The notes beneath the pieces are model-generated. The model was not told the origin of the DNA and made no database searches. It saw only the letters and a program-made list of their open reading frames with translations. Of a stretch of 64,000 nucleotides of DNA, positions 36,288 to 46,477 are shown one piece after another. This DNA is from JAKAGZ01 sp963772675 (GTDB lineage: Bacteria; Bacteroidota; Ignavibacteria; Ignavibacteriales; Ignavibacteriaceae), in the NCBI GenBank assembly GCA_963772675.1, contig CAVYYF010000005.1:744001-808000 (forward strand). Reading direction: 5' to 3'. Each line of letters starts with the position of its first letter. Within the stretch, counting starts at the first letter, position 1. Position numbers and translations under genes: made by a program.

Positions 36288-37532
36288 GGATTTATAAAAA
36301 TTCATATATAAATTAGCTACAATTTCAGGTGTAAAGTTTTTCGTTATTTTCTTCCTTGCGTTAAGGCTTAATATTTCCTTATTATTATTTTCGATAACCC
36401 ACATTATTCCGTTTGCAAGGCTAATCTTGTTTTGAGGCTCAGCCAGATAACCATTAACTTTATGTTCAACCATATCGGGCATTCCACCAATATTAAAGGC
36501 AACTACAGGGGTGCCGCAAGAAAGTGATTCCATAACTGTATTTGGCAGGTTGTCTTCCAATGATGGTGCAACAAAAACATCAGCTGCGTTGTAACATTGC
36601 ACTAGTTTGGAAACATTCGGAATCCGACCAAGGAAGTTTGTTTTAAAAGGAATTGTGTCAAAACTTTTTGCTTTTGAAGAACCAAAAACAAAAAGCTCTA
36701 TCTTTTCTTTTAAATCAGGGTTATTCTTTTCAAGAATTAGTAAGGCGTCTCTAAGATAATCAAAACCCTTTCGTTTCTCACTCAATGTCATAGTTCCAAA
36801 TAATATTAAAATTTTATCTTTAGGCAGGTTTAGTTTTTCTCTAGCAATGCATTGATCATTGGGCCTATAGATATCAGTATCAATTGGATTCGGAATTGTA
36901 ATAATTTTCTCATTTTGAAATAAAAAGCTTTCTTTAGTTTCCTTAGCCAGCCACTTACTGCAAGTTATAATATTAATATTTAGGTTTTTAAAAACCCTGC
37001 TTTTTTCTTTAAAAACTTTATGGGAAAAATCATTTTCGGAACTAAATTTTAGGGAAGGACAATTTTCACATTCAGTAGAATATTTCTTACATCCCGAGCT
37101 GTAATGGCAGCCTCCAGTGAATGCCCACATATCATGCAATGTCCAGACAATAGGTTTATTAAATTTTGAAAGTTGTTGAAACGTTTTTATTGAAAAGAAT
37201 CCCTGATTTATCCAGTGCAAGTGAATTATATCGGCTTGTTTTATTAATGGATGCTCCGTTATATTTAGTCCACAAAAGGGGAATGAAAAACGTCCACGCT
37301 CCTTGATACTTAGGAATCTGATTAATAAATAATCCAGCCAGTAACGGATATTAAAAACAAATTTTTGAAAAATAGTATTTGTAGTTGTATTTATATCTCG
37401 TCTATCTGATAGCTTCTGGTGAACCAGTAGGGAAGAATCAACACCAATACTTTTTAACGCATCGTTAATATCTATACAAGCTCTCGAAGCACCTCCGCCT
37501 CTATCTGAGCTATTTAGATGAATTATTCTCAC
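36279..37532 (-). CDS. Glycosyltransferase family 4
   Basis: A 417-aa GT-B glycosyltransferase of family 4. GGGASRACIDINDAL near the N-terminus and WTLHDMWAFTGGCHY in the first half are typical of colanic-acid type GT4 enzymes. The C-terminal half has ILFGTMTLSEKRKGFDYLRDAL, the E-x7-E motif in APSLEDNLPNTVMESLSCGTP, and GGMPDMVEH. Four Cys in CHYSSGCKKYSTECENCPS form a likely metal site, common in this subgroup. It acts in assembling a surface polysaccharide. Confidence 0.9.
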   Translation of the reverse strand: MRIIHLNSSDRGGGASRACIDINDALKSIGVDSSLLVHQKLSDRRDINTTTNTIFQKFVFNIRYWLDYLLIRFLSIKERGRFSFPFCGLNITEHPLIKQADIIHLHWINQGFFSIKTFQQLSKFNKPIVWTLHDMWAFTGGCHYSSGCKKYSTECENCPSLKFSSENDFSHKVFKEKSRVFKNLNINIITCSKWLAKETKESFLFQNEKIITIPNPIDTDIYRPNDQCIAREKLNLPKDKILILFGTMTLSEKRKGFDYLRDALLILEKNNPDLKEKIELFVFGSSKAKSFDTIPFKTNFLGRIPNVSKLVQCYNAADVFVAPSLEDNLPNTVMESLSCGTPVVAFNIGGMPDMVEHKVNGYLAEPQNKISLANGIMWVIENNNKEILSLNARKKITKNFTPEIVANLYMNFYKSLI

Positions 37533-37535
37533 ACA

Positions 37536-38342
37536 CTATAGCCTATAAGCAAAAATATTAAGTTGTAAATCCATATCGGGGCTAATTTTGCTTTTATGAT
37601 TAATAAATGGCCTTTCTCTTGGTTCATCAGTCTTTATAAAGTATCTGAAATTATTTGTCTTAAGTACTGTTAAAATTTTATCCAGATTCTGATCTCTTCC
37701 AATGAAAGAATGATATTCAATAAAAATATTTTTAATTTTTCCCAGACTGTCTTTACAGTCTTCAATTACTTCTGTTTCAGCACCTTCAATATCAAGCTTT
37801 AGCAAATCAATTTTACCTTCCATTTCAATTTCGTCTTTAAGCCTGATTGAAGGGACACGAATTTTCTTATTATTACTAAATATTGAGCTGGCATCAGCAC
37901 CTTCCAGACCAAATTCGATTCCTTCATTATTTACCCATACTGCTTTTGAAATAACCTCAACGTCATTTACTGAATTAGTTGTCAGATTTTTGTTAAGTAA
38001 TTCCGAAATATTTGGATCAGCCTCGAAAGCCTTTATAATGGCATCAGGGTATTTATCTTTAAAAAATAATACACTAACTCCAATGTTTGATCCACAATCA
38101 AAAATTACAGGAGCTTTACATTCACTGTTAAATTCATAATAGCCTTTTACATACATTTCCTTAAATTGAAATATAAATGAAAGACAATCTGACACTGTTA
38201 TCTTATGATTGAGATATTTTATTGTCTTTCTCTCATTTCTTTTAACCTTTCCATATGTAAAGAGTAATTTTAAGAATTCTCTATAGTATCTACTGGTTAA
38301 AACTAAGTTAAGGTTATGAAATTTATCATTTAAGATTTTCAT
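37536..38342 (-). CDS. FkbM-family methyltransferase
   Basis: A 268-aa SAM methyltransferase. Motif I is IFDCGSNIGVSVLFF near residue 80, followed by the acidic AFEADPNIS and the FkbM signature GKIDLLKLDIEGAETEVIEDC. It is the second FkbM gene in the locus, with different flanking sequence from that at 35313. It ends 3 nt before the start of the GT4 gene, so they are co-transcribed. The sugar position it methylates is unknown. Confidence 0.88.
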   Translation of the reverse strand: MKILNDKFHNLNLVLTSRYYREFLKLLFTYGKVKRNERKTIKYLNHKITVSDCLSFIFQFKEMYVKGYYEFNSECKAPVIFDCGSNIGVSVLFFKDKYPDAIIKAFEADPNISELLNKNLTTNSVNDVEVISKAVWVNNEGIEFGLEGADASSIFSNNKKIRVPSIRLKDEIEMEGKIDLLKLDIEGAETEVIEDCKDSLGKIKNIFIEYHSFIGRDQNLDKILTVLKTNNFRYFIKTDEPRERPFINHKSKISPDMDLQLNIFAYRL

Positions 38343-38413
38343 TCTCTTTGCTTAAAATTAGTATTTTATGTAGTTCTTTTGTGAATTGTTAATGTTAAAA
38401 AAGCGAATAAATT

Positions 38414-39305
38414 TTATCTGAATTTGACCTTATTAATTATTTTTCTTAAAAAACTAGGCTCATATAAACTAATTTGTTCACGGATTATGTCGTTGTTAAG
38501 TACTAAATTGTTACTCATATTAATTTTTTTATCACTATTGGTCAATACAACATTAAATTTGTCAGTTTTGTTTGTGTGAGTTCCTGAATTATCAGCTCCA
38601 ATATTTTTAATTAAAGAGAATCTTGGATAAAGACAGTAGCCTTTACTCCTAAAGTGAAAATAGGCCCATTTAATAGCCCAGGAATCAATGGTCCCATTCA
38701 TTTGCGAAAATAACATTGGTGTTAAATCTTTACCCCCCTCATTAAACATATTTTGCAAATTCTTATTGTTTCTGAATTCTTTAAAATCTTTAATATCCCA
38801 ATCTACTTTTTCCCATCTATCAAGCCAGGTTCCCCATCCCCATGAAGACGGTCGTGGAGATATAAATACATCACTATTATCATCCGGAAGTTTTATAGGA
38901 TGTTTAAAGCCTGTAACAGAAATTATTCCTTTTTCATTTTCATAAAAAGAGAGAGATTCATTCATAAATCTTAAAAAACCAGGAGAACATATAATGTCAT
39001 CTTCTAAAACAATTATTTTTTTATATTCATTTATTACTTTTGTTACCCCGTTGATTACTGAATTTGCCAATCCCAGATTATTTTCACTTTCCGAAATATG
39101 TATTTCCTTAAATCCTACAATAGTCTTTATATAATTCCTAACATTTTTTACCTGTATTATTTCTTTCTCAAATTTGGCCCGTCAGAAAAAATAAACAGCA
39201 TACTATCTTGTGCTTCTTTGTTACCTTTGCAAAGACTCAATTGTTTTCTGAGTGTGCAAGGAGTCTTTTATAAACAAAAAGCACTATAGGTGCATTTGAT
39301 ATCAT
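38414..39305 (-). pseudogene. GT-A type glycosyltransferase, N-terminal third frame-disrupted
   Basis: The last 218 codons (from 39070) are clean and show the donor/metal motif VLEDDIICSPGFLRFMN, as in GT2/GT13-like sugar transferases. Upstream, the family text is split over three frames: MISNAPIVLFVYKRLL from the ATG at 39305, HTQKTIESLQR in the next frame, NKEAQDSMLFIFSDGP in the third, then FEKEIIQVKNVRNYIK in the first frame of the clean part. Two extra bases and one missing base explain this. Repaired length is about 296 aa. The ATG sits 2 nt past the upstream gene, as expected for an operon. The three indels lie within about 90 nt, so either the gene is dead or the sequence here is poor. 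Confidence 0.7.
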
Positions 39306-39307
39306 AA

Positions 39308-39937
39308 TTATTTTTTAGTAAAGTCAATTATCAAAGACGTGTAATTTGGATTTCCGTCACTATTCCTGTTGTCATTTATAAATGAACGCTTGATAAAACC
39401 ATTTTCATTATTCTTGTAAGTAGTGATAAAGTTTTTCTCATCATTCCAATATTCAACCGGGTTTGCTTTAAATCCTGCTTCCTCGAATATATCTGACAGT
39501 GACTTATAATTAAACAGATGTTTATGATCATAAGAACCTTCGCCGGTTCCCCCAGGTTTTACTTTTTTAATATATTTTTCATTTGAATGGTAGCCATCCG
39601 GAACTGCAATTCTAATATTTAAATTATCTGCTGAATAGGAGTAAAAATTCGACAGCATTATTTTAATTTCTTCTATAGGCAGATGTTCCAGCACGTGTTC
39701 AGCAAGAATTTTATTTATCTTCCTTTTACTGAAATATTTTTTAAAATCTTCATCTTTTGTAACGTCCAATGTGTGAATATCAGTTGAAAACCAGCCAGAA
39801 TATTTTGTCGGACCGGCTCCAATAATCAGACAAATTTCTTTATGCTTCTTTTGATACATTAGCCATTGTAAGTATTTATAAAACCTTAACAGCGGGATCA
39901 AATTATTGTAGATAAATTGCTTAAACTTTTTATACAT
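39308..39937 (-). CDS. SAM-dependent methyltransferase
   Basis: A 209-aa class I methyltransferase. LIIGAGPTKYSGWFSTDI corresponds to motif I and its following acidic residue, and KILAEHVLEHLPIEEIKIML is the typical motif II/III region of predicted SAM methyltransferases that act on sugars. RIAVPDGY and a conserved KPGGTGEGSYDHKHLFNY follow. It belongs to the glycan locus and probably modifies a sugar. Confidence 0.82.
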   Translation of the reverse strand: MYKKFKQFIYNNLIPLLRFYKYLQWLMYQKKHKEICLIIGAGPTKYSGWFSTDIHTLDVTKDEDFKKYFSKRKINKILAEHVLEHLPIEEIKIMLSNFYSYSADNLNIRIAVPDGYHSNEKYIKKVKPGGTGEGSYDHKHLFNYKSLSDIFEEAGFKANPVEYWNDEKNFITTYKNNENGFIKRSFINDNRNSDGNPNYTSLIIDFTKK

Positions 39938-39943
39938 ATCTAT

Positions 39944-40601
39944 TTAAATTTCTAGGCAATTATTTTTCTTGTAAAATACGCTGGTACATTTCCTAAATAA
40001 AATGCCTGGCGCTATTCCCCAAAAATCTAATTTTTTAAAATTATTTTTAATTAAAAAATCTACTCCATCCTTATATTCTTTTCTTTCAGAATCGTCCAAA
40101 ATTATGACTCCTTTTTCAGATAATGATTCTAATGAACTATAGATACAATTGACTCTATCCAACGCGTCATCTATAATTATATCAAACTTATTATGAGTAT
40201 CCTTAATACAGCGGCAATAGTTGCCGTCAGTATCTCCCTCCCGAAATATTATCTCTACATTTTCCGGGATTATTTTAGATATCTTATCAAACCATTGTTT
40301 GTCGTGTTCAACGGTGATCAGTGATTTTACTTTTGTTGCATAAAAAAAAGTAGAATTGCCGGAACCAAATTCAAAAATATCAATATTCTTTGTTTAATCT
40401 TTCACTTATAAAATCTATAAAAGGGTATGTAACCCATGGAATGGGATTTCCATTTTTGTCTACTGAAGTTTTATTTTTATAGGATTGGAACCAGCCGTTA
40501 TCAAGTAAATAACCACTGTATAATTGTGATAGTAATATTTTAATTACCGAAAAGTCAGCTTTTAATAATGTCTTAATTCTATCAGTTAAATTGACAGCCA
40601 T
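39944..40601 (-). CDS. Class I SAM methyltransferase (frameshifted)
   Basis: The first 73 codons (MAVNLTDRIKTLLKAD to FISERLNKE) and the last 145 or so are in different frames. The second frame continues with IDIFEFGSGNSTFFYATK (motif I) and TVEHDKQWFDKI (the acidic residue after it). It then runs on to IIIDDALDRVNCIYSSLE and a C-terminal FWGIAPGILF. One extra base near 40386 explains the break. Repaired length is 218 aa. It overlaps the flippase gene start by 16 nt and ends just before the next methyltransferase. Probably a sugar O-methyltransferase. Confidence 0.8.
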
Positions 40602-41929
40602 TTTTTATTAAATATTTTATATATATCAATTAGCAAAATTGCTCTAAACATCATTATTGTTTGTTCTCTTGTTTCAGAATTGAAGTATAATGAAAATGTC
40701 GCGAAAAAATATGAAATTAAAGTTGCAATTGCAGAACCTGTAATACCATAAATTGGAATTAATATAAAATTAAGAATAATGTTTATTATCATACCAATTG
40801 TAGTTCTGTAGAAAGCTATCTTTGTAAGATTTTCTGTAATTAAATATTGACTGCTTGCAATACCCAGAAATGTACCTACTCCAGCCCAGATATAAATTGT
40901 AAGAACCGGTGCCGCAGGAAGAAATTCAGGTTTATATAATAGTTGAATTATAAATTTAGATAAAAAGGTGGTTGGTAACGCAATTGCAATAGCTATCCAT
41001 GCAAGTAGATCATAAAGCTTTTGTAACCTGCTTTGGTATAATAAGTTACTATTATTCTTAGCAGTAATTATGGCAGGAAATAATGATGAAGTTACAACAA
41101 CAGGAAGAAAATACCAGGCTTCACATAATCTGACCGCAGATGCATAATATCCTACCTGAACGTCACCAAGCATTTGTTTAATCATTACCTGGTCTATTTT
41201 CATATAGATAGTTATAACAATTCCCGAAATTATTAATGGCCAGCTATCTTTTAGTAAAGCTTTTCCCAGTGAACTATCAAATTTCCACGAAGAAATTTTC
41301 AGTCCCTTATATTTATACATCAGTATAAACCCAATAGCCATGAATAGATATTCTGCTACAGTAAATATTACAAAATAAAGTAAAGGATACTTCAGGTAAA
41401 TAAGAATTAACTTAATTACTGATGCAATAAAAAATGATGATGACTGCACTAACACTGAATTCTTTGCAGATACCTTTGAACGAAAATAAAAATCAACAAC
41501 ATTTAAGGATTGGAAAATTGGGGTTGCAGCTATTATGAAAATTAATATGTTTATAGATTGATCATTAGGTGTAAGGAATATTGCAATTACAAGAAGTGCT
41601 AAAGAAAGTAGTCCACCAACTAATTTAAGGATGAATCCTGTACCCATTAATAAATTATGTTTTTCAGGGCTTTTAACTAATTCCCTTACTATAATAGAAT
41701 CCAATCCTAAGGCGGACAGAGCAGTAAATATACCTGCGAAGCTTAATGCATATGAATACAGACCGAAATTAGCCGGACCAAGGTAGTTTGTTATTGAAAT
41801 GATAACAAATGCGCCGAGTACTACTCTTATTATTTTTTCAATGAACATCCAGGAAGTATTTTTAAAATACTTTCGGAAAGTATCCGAACGAAAATTGATC
41901 TTTGTCTGTGATTTATTAGTTTCTTGCAA
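40586..41929 (-). CDS. Polysaccharide flippase (Wzx-like)
   Basis: A 447-aa integral membrane protein with about 12-14 spans and the MATE/MOP-like pattern of O-antigen flippases: YFKNTSWMFIEKIIRVVLGAF at the N-terminus, then ITNYLGPANFGLYSYALSF and GLDSIIVRELVKSPE. Its role is to move lipid-linked sugar units across the inner membrane. It lies between the YfhO-type protein and the methyltransferase genes. No Wzy-type polymerase is recognised in this window. Confidence 0.9.
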   Translation of the reverse strand: MQETNKSQTKINFRSDTFRKYFKNTSWMFIEKIIRVVLGAFVIISITNYLGPANFGLYSYALSFAGIFTALSALGLDSIIVRELVKSPEKHNLLMGTGFILKLVGGLLSLALLVIAIFLTPNDQSINILIFIIAATPIFQSLNVVDFYFRSKVSAKNSVLVQSSSFFIASVIKLILIYLKYPLLYFVIFTVAEYLFMAIGFILMYKYKGLKISSWKFDSSLGKALLKDSWPLIISGIVITIYMKIDQVMIKQMLGDVQVGYYASAVRLCEAWYFLPVVVTSSLFPAIITAKNNSNLLYQSRLQKLYDLLAWIAIAIALPTTFLSKFIIQLLYKPEFLPAAPVLTIYIWAGVGTFLGIASSQYLITENLTKIAFYRTTIGMIINIILNFILIPIYGITGSAIATLISYFFATFSLYFNSETREQTIMMFRAILLIDIYKIFNKKWLSI

Positions 41930-41935
41930 ATTGTA

Positions 41936-44491
41936 TTATGATGTTTTAGGTACGTCTCTTTTTTTATAATTTACTAGTAGTGTTAGTATTAATCCCAGTA
42001 TAACCAAAGAACTCAAAATCAATGTAATGTATTTTGAAATATAAAAACTTGTTGGTGCGTAGTTAAATTCTACTTGATGTATACCTTTAGATACGATAAT
42101 TCCCATAAAGCCGTAATTTGTTTTATAGATTTCAGTTTTATTGCCATCTACGTAAGCTTTCCATCCTGCTGGCATATAAGTATCACCAAGGAAAAGAAAA
42201 TTATTGCCTGACGCGTTTACGTCAGCTGCAATAGTTTCATCTTGATAATCCGTTATTTTTACTGACGTTGTGGAGTCTGGTACATTCGTATTTAATTTGG
42301 CTCCATTCACGTATGCAATTTTTTGCGGATCAAAACTATTTGATTTTACAGATCTTAATACATCAATGTCGGGCTTTGATTCAACAGTATCTACAAAATA
42401 TAATCTTCCAAGAGCTTGTGTATTTTCATAAACATAAGATCTATTTTTATTCTGTATTTCTTTCATACCTTTAAACGGTAAAGGTGTTGAACTAACTATG
42501 TATTTGACATTTAGCATTCTCCACAATGTTTGATTTACAGGGCCAACAACATCCATATAGTCCTGGTATGCTCTTGGTTTGATTGCTGAGTAGCCATAGA
42601 AATCTTCTATCATAAAATAAGCGTTAAAATTACCATTGTTTTGACTGGCAGTACCCAACGAGCCGTCCTGTTTAATATTAATTATCCTAAATGGGTTTTT
42701 ATCTTTCTGATTTTTAATTGTTTTAATATAATCCGGCATCTGAAATTCTTTTTTAATATCATTATTGTTCTGATATCTTTCACCACGCGTGTCAATTCTC
42801 CATAGGTCAATTAGTGTTAAGATTATAATTCCGACTACTAAAGTATCTTTGCTTAATTTGCCTTCTATATAAAGAAAAGACCCCCAGAATGCTGCAGATA
42901 AAAAGCCAAAAGCAATCAGGAGGTCGGTTGTAAACATATTTGCAATAAACCCAGCAAGAGCTTTAAACTGTTGAGCATACTGTTTCTGTGAAGGAGTAAT
43001 GGAATTAGCATATTCATTTACCCGATCGCTCATCCAGCCGGAAACTGAATTGTTTAATACAATCGCCAGAACAAAAATAACAGAAAATGTGATGGCCAGG
43101 TTTTTAACAAGTTTTATTAGTTTATCATCCCTTTCATTTCTTAAAGAAATAATCTTCATCAATCCTAATCCGGCAAGTATGGGAACACTTAACGACACAA
43201 GGATTAAAATCATTGACGGTACACGGAATTTGTTGAAATAGGGTAAGTAATAGAATAATAAATCGAAAATGACAGGAAAATTCTTTCCAAAAGAAATTAG
43301 TAACGCAATTCCTGATAAAAGAGTTAGGAAACGTACAAACGGTTCTTTCCATCTTGTAAATATTCCCAGAAGAGCAAGCATAAATACAATTATTCCCATA
43401 TACCCTACTGCCACATCAACGAAACGCATCTGTCCAAAATATGTGTTAGTTTGGTAATCCTGGTTGTTTGTAAGAGGACCGTTATAAGTTACATTTCCAA
43501 AGCCGTAAAATGACGGAATTATGAATGTGGCAACTTCTTCGGGAGAAAAAGACCAGGCAGTATGATAATTATAATAAGCAGATTGAGACTGTTCAGTTTT
43601 ACCAGCAGTCTTTTCCAATATCCCTTCGGTACCTCTGGTGGAATAAGGTGTATATTGATATACCTGTGTTATATTATCGGCCTGTATGAGTAAGGCAATA
43701 ATTGCAGCTAAAGTAAAAGTGCCGACAGATTTTAAAATATTGTTCCTTAAGTCTTTGTCTTTCTTAATGAGCGACCGTAAAAAATAGTATACGAAATATA
43801 TTGCAACCGCAAACATTATATAAAAAATAATTTGAACGTGAAAACCTAGAAGTAATATTTGCAGAGTTATTATTAAAATTAAAAAATCAATTAACCGTAT
43901 TTTTTCTTTGAACCGTAACAGCATTAGGAATATTAATGGATACATGCATAAAGAGGTAAGCTTTGTTACATGACCAATATATAAAAACACTATTATGCCG
44001 GTACTAAAAGCCGTTGCCAAAGCAGTGAATAAACTTACGAGGGTATTCTTTGTCAGATATCTCATGAAGAAAAATGAAGTTATAGCAAGAACAATTAAAT
44101 AAAAACTCCACATTGCATAATCTACTGCAAAGAATGAAGCAAATACTGAACGAACACTCGTTATCAATACATAAATTAAATTGAACCATTTGTAGCCCGT
44201 ACCAATAGCATAAGCCGGCATTCCACAAAAAATCAATGGATTCCAGAGTGTGTAACCCCCGGTGTGGTGCTTTATATAAGGTCCCATTGCGTGACTGGAA
44301 GTAATGTCTCCGGATTGGAATGTTTTACCCCCAAAGTAGAGTGGATTCAGAAAAATCAGGAATAAAATTATTATTAAAAGAATAACAGCAAGCACATGAT
44401 ACTTCTGCGGAAGAAACTCATTCAAATCAAATTTTAGAAAAAAAGTTTCCTCATTTTTTTTAGGCTTTACTGCTTTTTTCGTTTTGCTCAT
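41936..44491 (-). CDS. YfhO-family membrane protein
   Basis: An 851-aa protein with about 12-14 predicted membrane spans (first at about residues 32-50) and a long C-terminal extracytoplasmic domain (about 590-800) rich in Asn, Asp and beta structure, then a final span. It resembles YfhO/GtcA-type glycosyltransferase-like membrane proteins, many of which use a polyprenyl-phosphate-linked sugar. The text GDITSSHAMGPYIKHHTGGY follows span 1, as in YfhO. Upstream in-frame ATGs exist at 44506 and 44518. I favour 44491 (MSKTKKAVKPKKNEE), but the choice is uncertain as no ribosome-binding site is clear. Confidence 0.8.
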   Translation of the reverse strand: MSKTKKAVKPKKNEETFFLKFDLNEFLPQKYHVLAVILLIIILFLIFLNPLYFGGKTFQSGDITSSHAMGPYIKHHTGGYTLWNPLIFCGMPAYAIGTGYKWFNLIYVLITSVRSVFASFFAVDYAMWSFYLIVLAITSFFFMRYLTKNTLVSLFTALATAFSTGIIVFLYIGHVTKLTSLCMYPLIFLMLLRFKEKIRLIDFLILIITLQILLLGFHVQIIFYIMFAVAIYFVYYFLRSLIKKDKDLRNNILKSVGTFTLAAIIALLIQADNITQVYQYTPYSTRGTEGILEKTAGKTEQSQSAYYNYHTAWSFSPEEVATFIIPSFYGFGNVTYNGPLTNNQDYQTNTYFGQMRFVDVAVGYMGIIVFMLALLGIFTRWKEPFVRFLTLLSGIALLISFGKNFPVIFDLLFYYLPYFNKFRVPSMILILVSLSVPILAGLGLMKIISLRNERDDKLIKLVKNLAITFSVIFVLAIVLNNSVSGWMSDRVNEYANSITPSQKQYAQQFKALAGFIANMFTTDLLIAFGFLSAAFWGSFLYIEGKLSKDTLVVGIIILTLIDLWRIDTRGERYQNNNDIKKEFQMPDYIKTIKNQKDKNPFRIINIKQDGSLGTASQNNGNFNAYFMIEDFYGYSAIKPRAYQDYMDVVGPVNQTLWRMLNVKYIVSSTPLPFKGMKEIQNKNRSYVYENTQALGRLYFVDTVESKPDIDVLRSVKSNSFDPQKIAYVNGAKLNTNVPDSTTSVKITDYQDETIAADVNASGNNFLFLGDTYMPAGWKAYVDGNKTEIYKTNYGFMGIIVSKGIHQVEFNYAPTSFYISKYITLILSSLVILGLILTLLVNYKKRDVPKTS

Positions 44492-44667
44492 ACTAGTTAC
44501 CGTCATTAATAAAATCAAAAAATTTATTTATCTTTTTGTGCAATTAAATTTACTCCGGCACCGATTTTATTATGTTCCTGAATAATCAACATACATCATT
44601 AAGAATGTAAATGGAAGAGTCAGGATATAGTATACAGGTAATATTAAAAAAAACAATTTTGATAGTA

Positions 44668-45342
44668 TTAAGCATTAGCATTGGATATTTGATTCCAAGC
44701 CTCCAGGCTTTGTCTCCCCAGAAACCATACGTGTATTTTTTTTGATAAAATGGAAAATCCTATAGGTTTTAGTTTTGCTTCGAGGTCTTCAAATGAATAG
44801 CCGTTTCTGGCGTGTTCGCCTATAAAACTTTCATCATCGTCATCGTGAGCATCGCTACCTCCGTAAATAGATGGGGTGTTTATAATCAGATATCCATTTT
44901 TTTTTAACGCTTGATAATAATTCTGGAATACTTTTATGTCGTCTTCTATGTGTTCCATTACGTCAACACAAAGGATTAAATCAAATTTATCTTTGTGGGA
45001 GATTTGTGTTAAGTCTTCTATGCCAAAAGAAACATTTCCGATTTTTCTTTCTGTGAAAAAGTCTTTACAATTTTTTATCCAATCTTCTTTGATATCTACT
45101 GCATAAATATTACAGGGGCTAAGATGTTTTGTCATAAAATAAGAATACTGTCCATAGCCCGTGCCTGCATCATATACGGAAATTTCATTTTCGCCGAATG
45201 TTTTTCTTAAATTTTTCAATTCTCTTCTTACATACCACGAACGAAGAAACATCACATCAAGTGTTTTATAAAAAATTACTGTTAAAAAAGGAAATTTTTT
45301 AATTGCGGAGGCAAAAATGTTTTTAATTGGGTCGTAATACAT
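44668..45342 (-). CDS. Class I SAM methyltransferase
   Basis: A 224-aa methyltransferase. VYDAGTGYGQYSYFM is motif I, with AVDIKEDWI the acidic residue. FDLILCVDVMEHIEDDIKVFQNYY and LIINTPSIYGG follow in the order seen in Ubi/Coq-like enzymes. It lies 150 nt from the YfhO gene and 19 nt from the GT9 gene in the glycan locus. Its substrate is probably a sugar or lipid-linked sugar. Confidence 0.85.
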   Translation of the reverse strand: MYYDPIKNIFASAIKKFPFLTVIFYKTLDVMFLRSWYVRRELKNLRKTFGENEISVYDAGTGYGQYSYFMTKHLSPCNIYAVDIKEDWIKNCKDFFTERKIGNVSFGIEDLTQISHKDKFDLILCVDVMEHIEDDIKVFQNYYQALKKNGYLIINTPSIYGGSDAHDDDDESFIGEHARNGYSFEDLEAKLKPIGFSILSKKIHVWFLGRQSLEAWNQISNANA

Positions 45343-45361
45343 TATAATAGAAAATATTTTA

Positions 45362-46477
45362 TTAGTTGTTTAGTATACTCATTATTTCACGGTGAACTCT
45401 TTCAGAAGAAATTTCTCCCATACAAGTGGTTCTAAAATCACATCTCGTTTTATAACAAACCAGGCAGTCAAGATCCGCATAAATTTTTCTGATCCTTCCG
45501 TAATCTTCAATCTCATTGTAGGAGGTTGGGCCGAACAAACAAATTATATCTTTCTTTAATGCGGTTGCAGTGTGTAACGCAAGTGTGTCACCTGTAATCA
45601 CTATATCGGCCAAATTCATCAGGGAAAAAAAGTTCCTAAGTGAATTATTAGTTCCCGTATTTATTAAAAACGGAAATTTATTAATAAGATATTTATTCCT
45701 TTCTTCTTCTGAGGGACCACCATAAAGCAAGATTCCAATTCCTTTATTATCAGATAGTTTATTTATTAATTCTTCAATACCTTCAAGGCTCCATTGCTTA
45801 TATTGCCATCTTCTGCCAGCTCCAGTATTTAATCCGATTATTTTTTTAAATCTTTTAAGTCTTTTTTCTGAGTAAAAGTCATCACAGATTTTTTGTTCTC
45901 TTTCTGAGAGAAATAACTGAATTTCGTCCTTTTGATAGTCCAAGCCACACAGTTCGTGAATAATTTGTTGATAGGTCTTTTTATTCTTCTTTTTCAATTG
46001 GTCAAAAGCTCCCATTTCCAGCCATTCAACTGCATCATCATCTACTGGAATAATTTTCCCTTTTTCATTTAGAATGAATCCCTTTTTTGTTTTCGCATCT
46101 ACTAATGTTGCTATGGGAGCACTGATTGGGGATGCATCGGGGTGAAGCAGTAAATCGTATTTCTCAATCGATAATCTTTGTGTTGTATCATTATCTTCGA
46201 TAAATAAAACCTGGTCAACTGAATTATTATTGTAAAATATTTCCCTGGAATTTTTTCTTGTTACCCAAGTAATATGCGAAGTAGGATATTCTCTTTTTAG
46301 AGGTGGAAGAATAGAAGTTGTTCTTAATACATCTCCGATTGCATCTAATTTGATGATTAGAATTTTCATACCAACAGGCTCATAATAATTACAATCATCA
46401 CACAGTTTGCCTTCTGTTTTATTCGGAAAACAAGGCTTATTACCTGGAAATAATTTACAATCAGTTTTAAGAATCAT
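45362..46477 (-). CDS. GT9 glycosyltransferase with Cys-rich N-terminal module
   Basis: A 371-aa GT9 enzyme. Residues about 5-37 form a short cysteine module (C-x8-C-x9-C-x2-C, ending NYYEP) ahead of the family start MKILIIKLDAIGDVLRTTS. GLNTGAGRRWQYKQW, LLYGGPSEEE and ITGDTLALHTATALKKDIICLFG are the nucleotide- and acceptor-site text, and the C-terminus carries the usual CLVCYKTRCDFRTTCMG patch. The ATG at 46477 (MILKTDCKL) is preferred to one nine codons earlier. The start overlaps the upstream GT4 gene by 11 nt. It is a paralogue of the gene at 47736-48829. Confidence 0.88.
   Translation of the reverse strand: MILKTDCKLFPGNKPCFPNKTEGKLCDDCNYYEPVGMKILIIKLDAIGDVLRTTSILPPLKREYPTSHITWVTRKNSREIFYNNNSVDQVLFIEDNDTTQRLSIEKYDLLLHPDASPISAPIATLVDAKTKKGFILNEKGKIIPVDDDAVEWLEMGAFDQLKKKNKKTYQQIIHELCGLDYQKDEIQLFLSEREQKICDDFYSEKRLKRFKKIIGLNTGAGRRWQYKQWSLEGIEELINKLSDNKGIGILLYGGPSEEERNKYLINKFPFLINTGTNNSLRNFFSLMNLADIVITGDTLALHTATALKKDIICLFGPTSYNEIEDYGRIRKIYADLDCLVCYKTRCDFRTTCMGEISSERVHREIMSILNN

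Noticed and set aside
39098..39289. 63-codon plus-strand frame in the glycan locus
   Set aside because: It lies opposite the frame-disrupted glycosyltransferase N-terminus, whose text is clearly recognisable on the minus strand.
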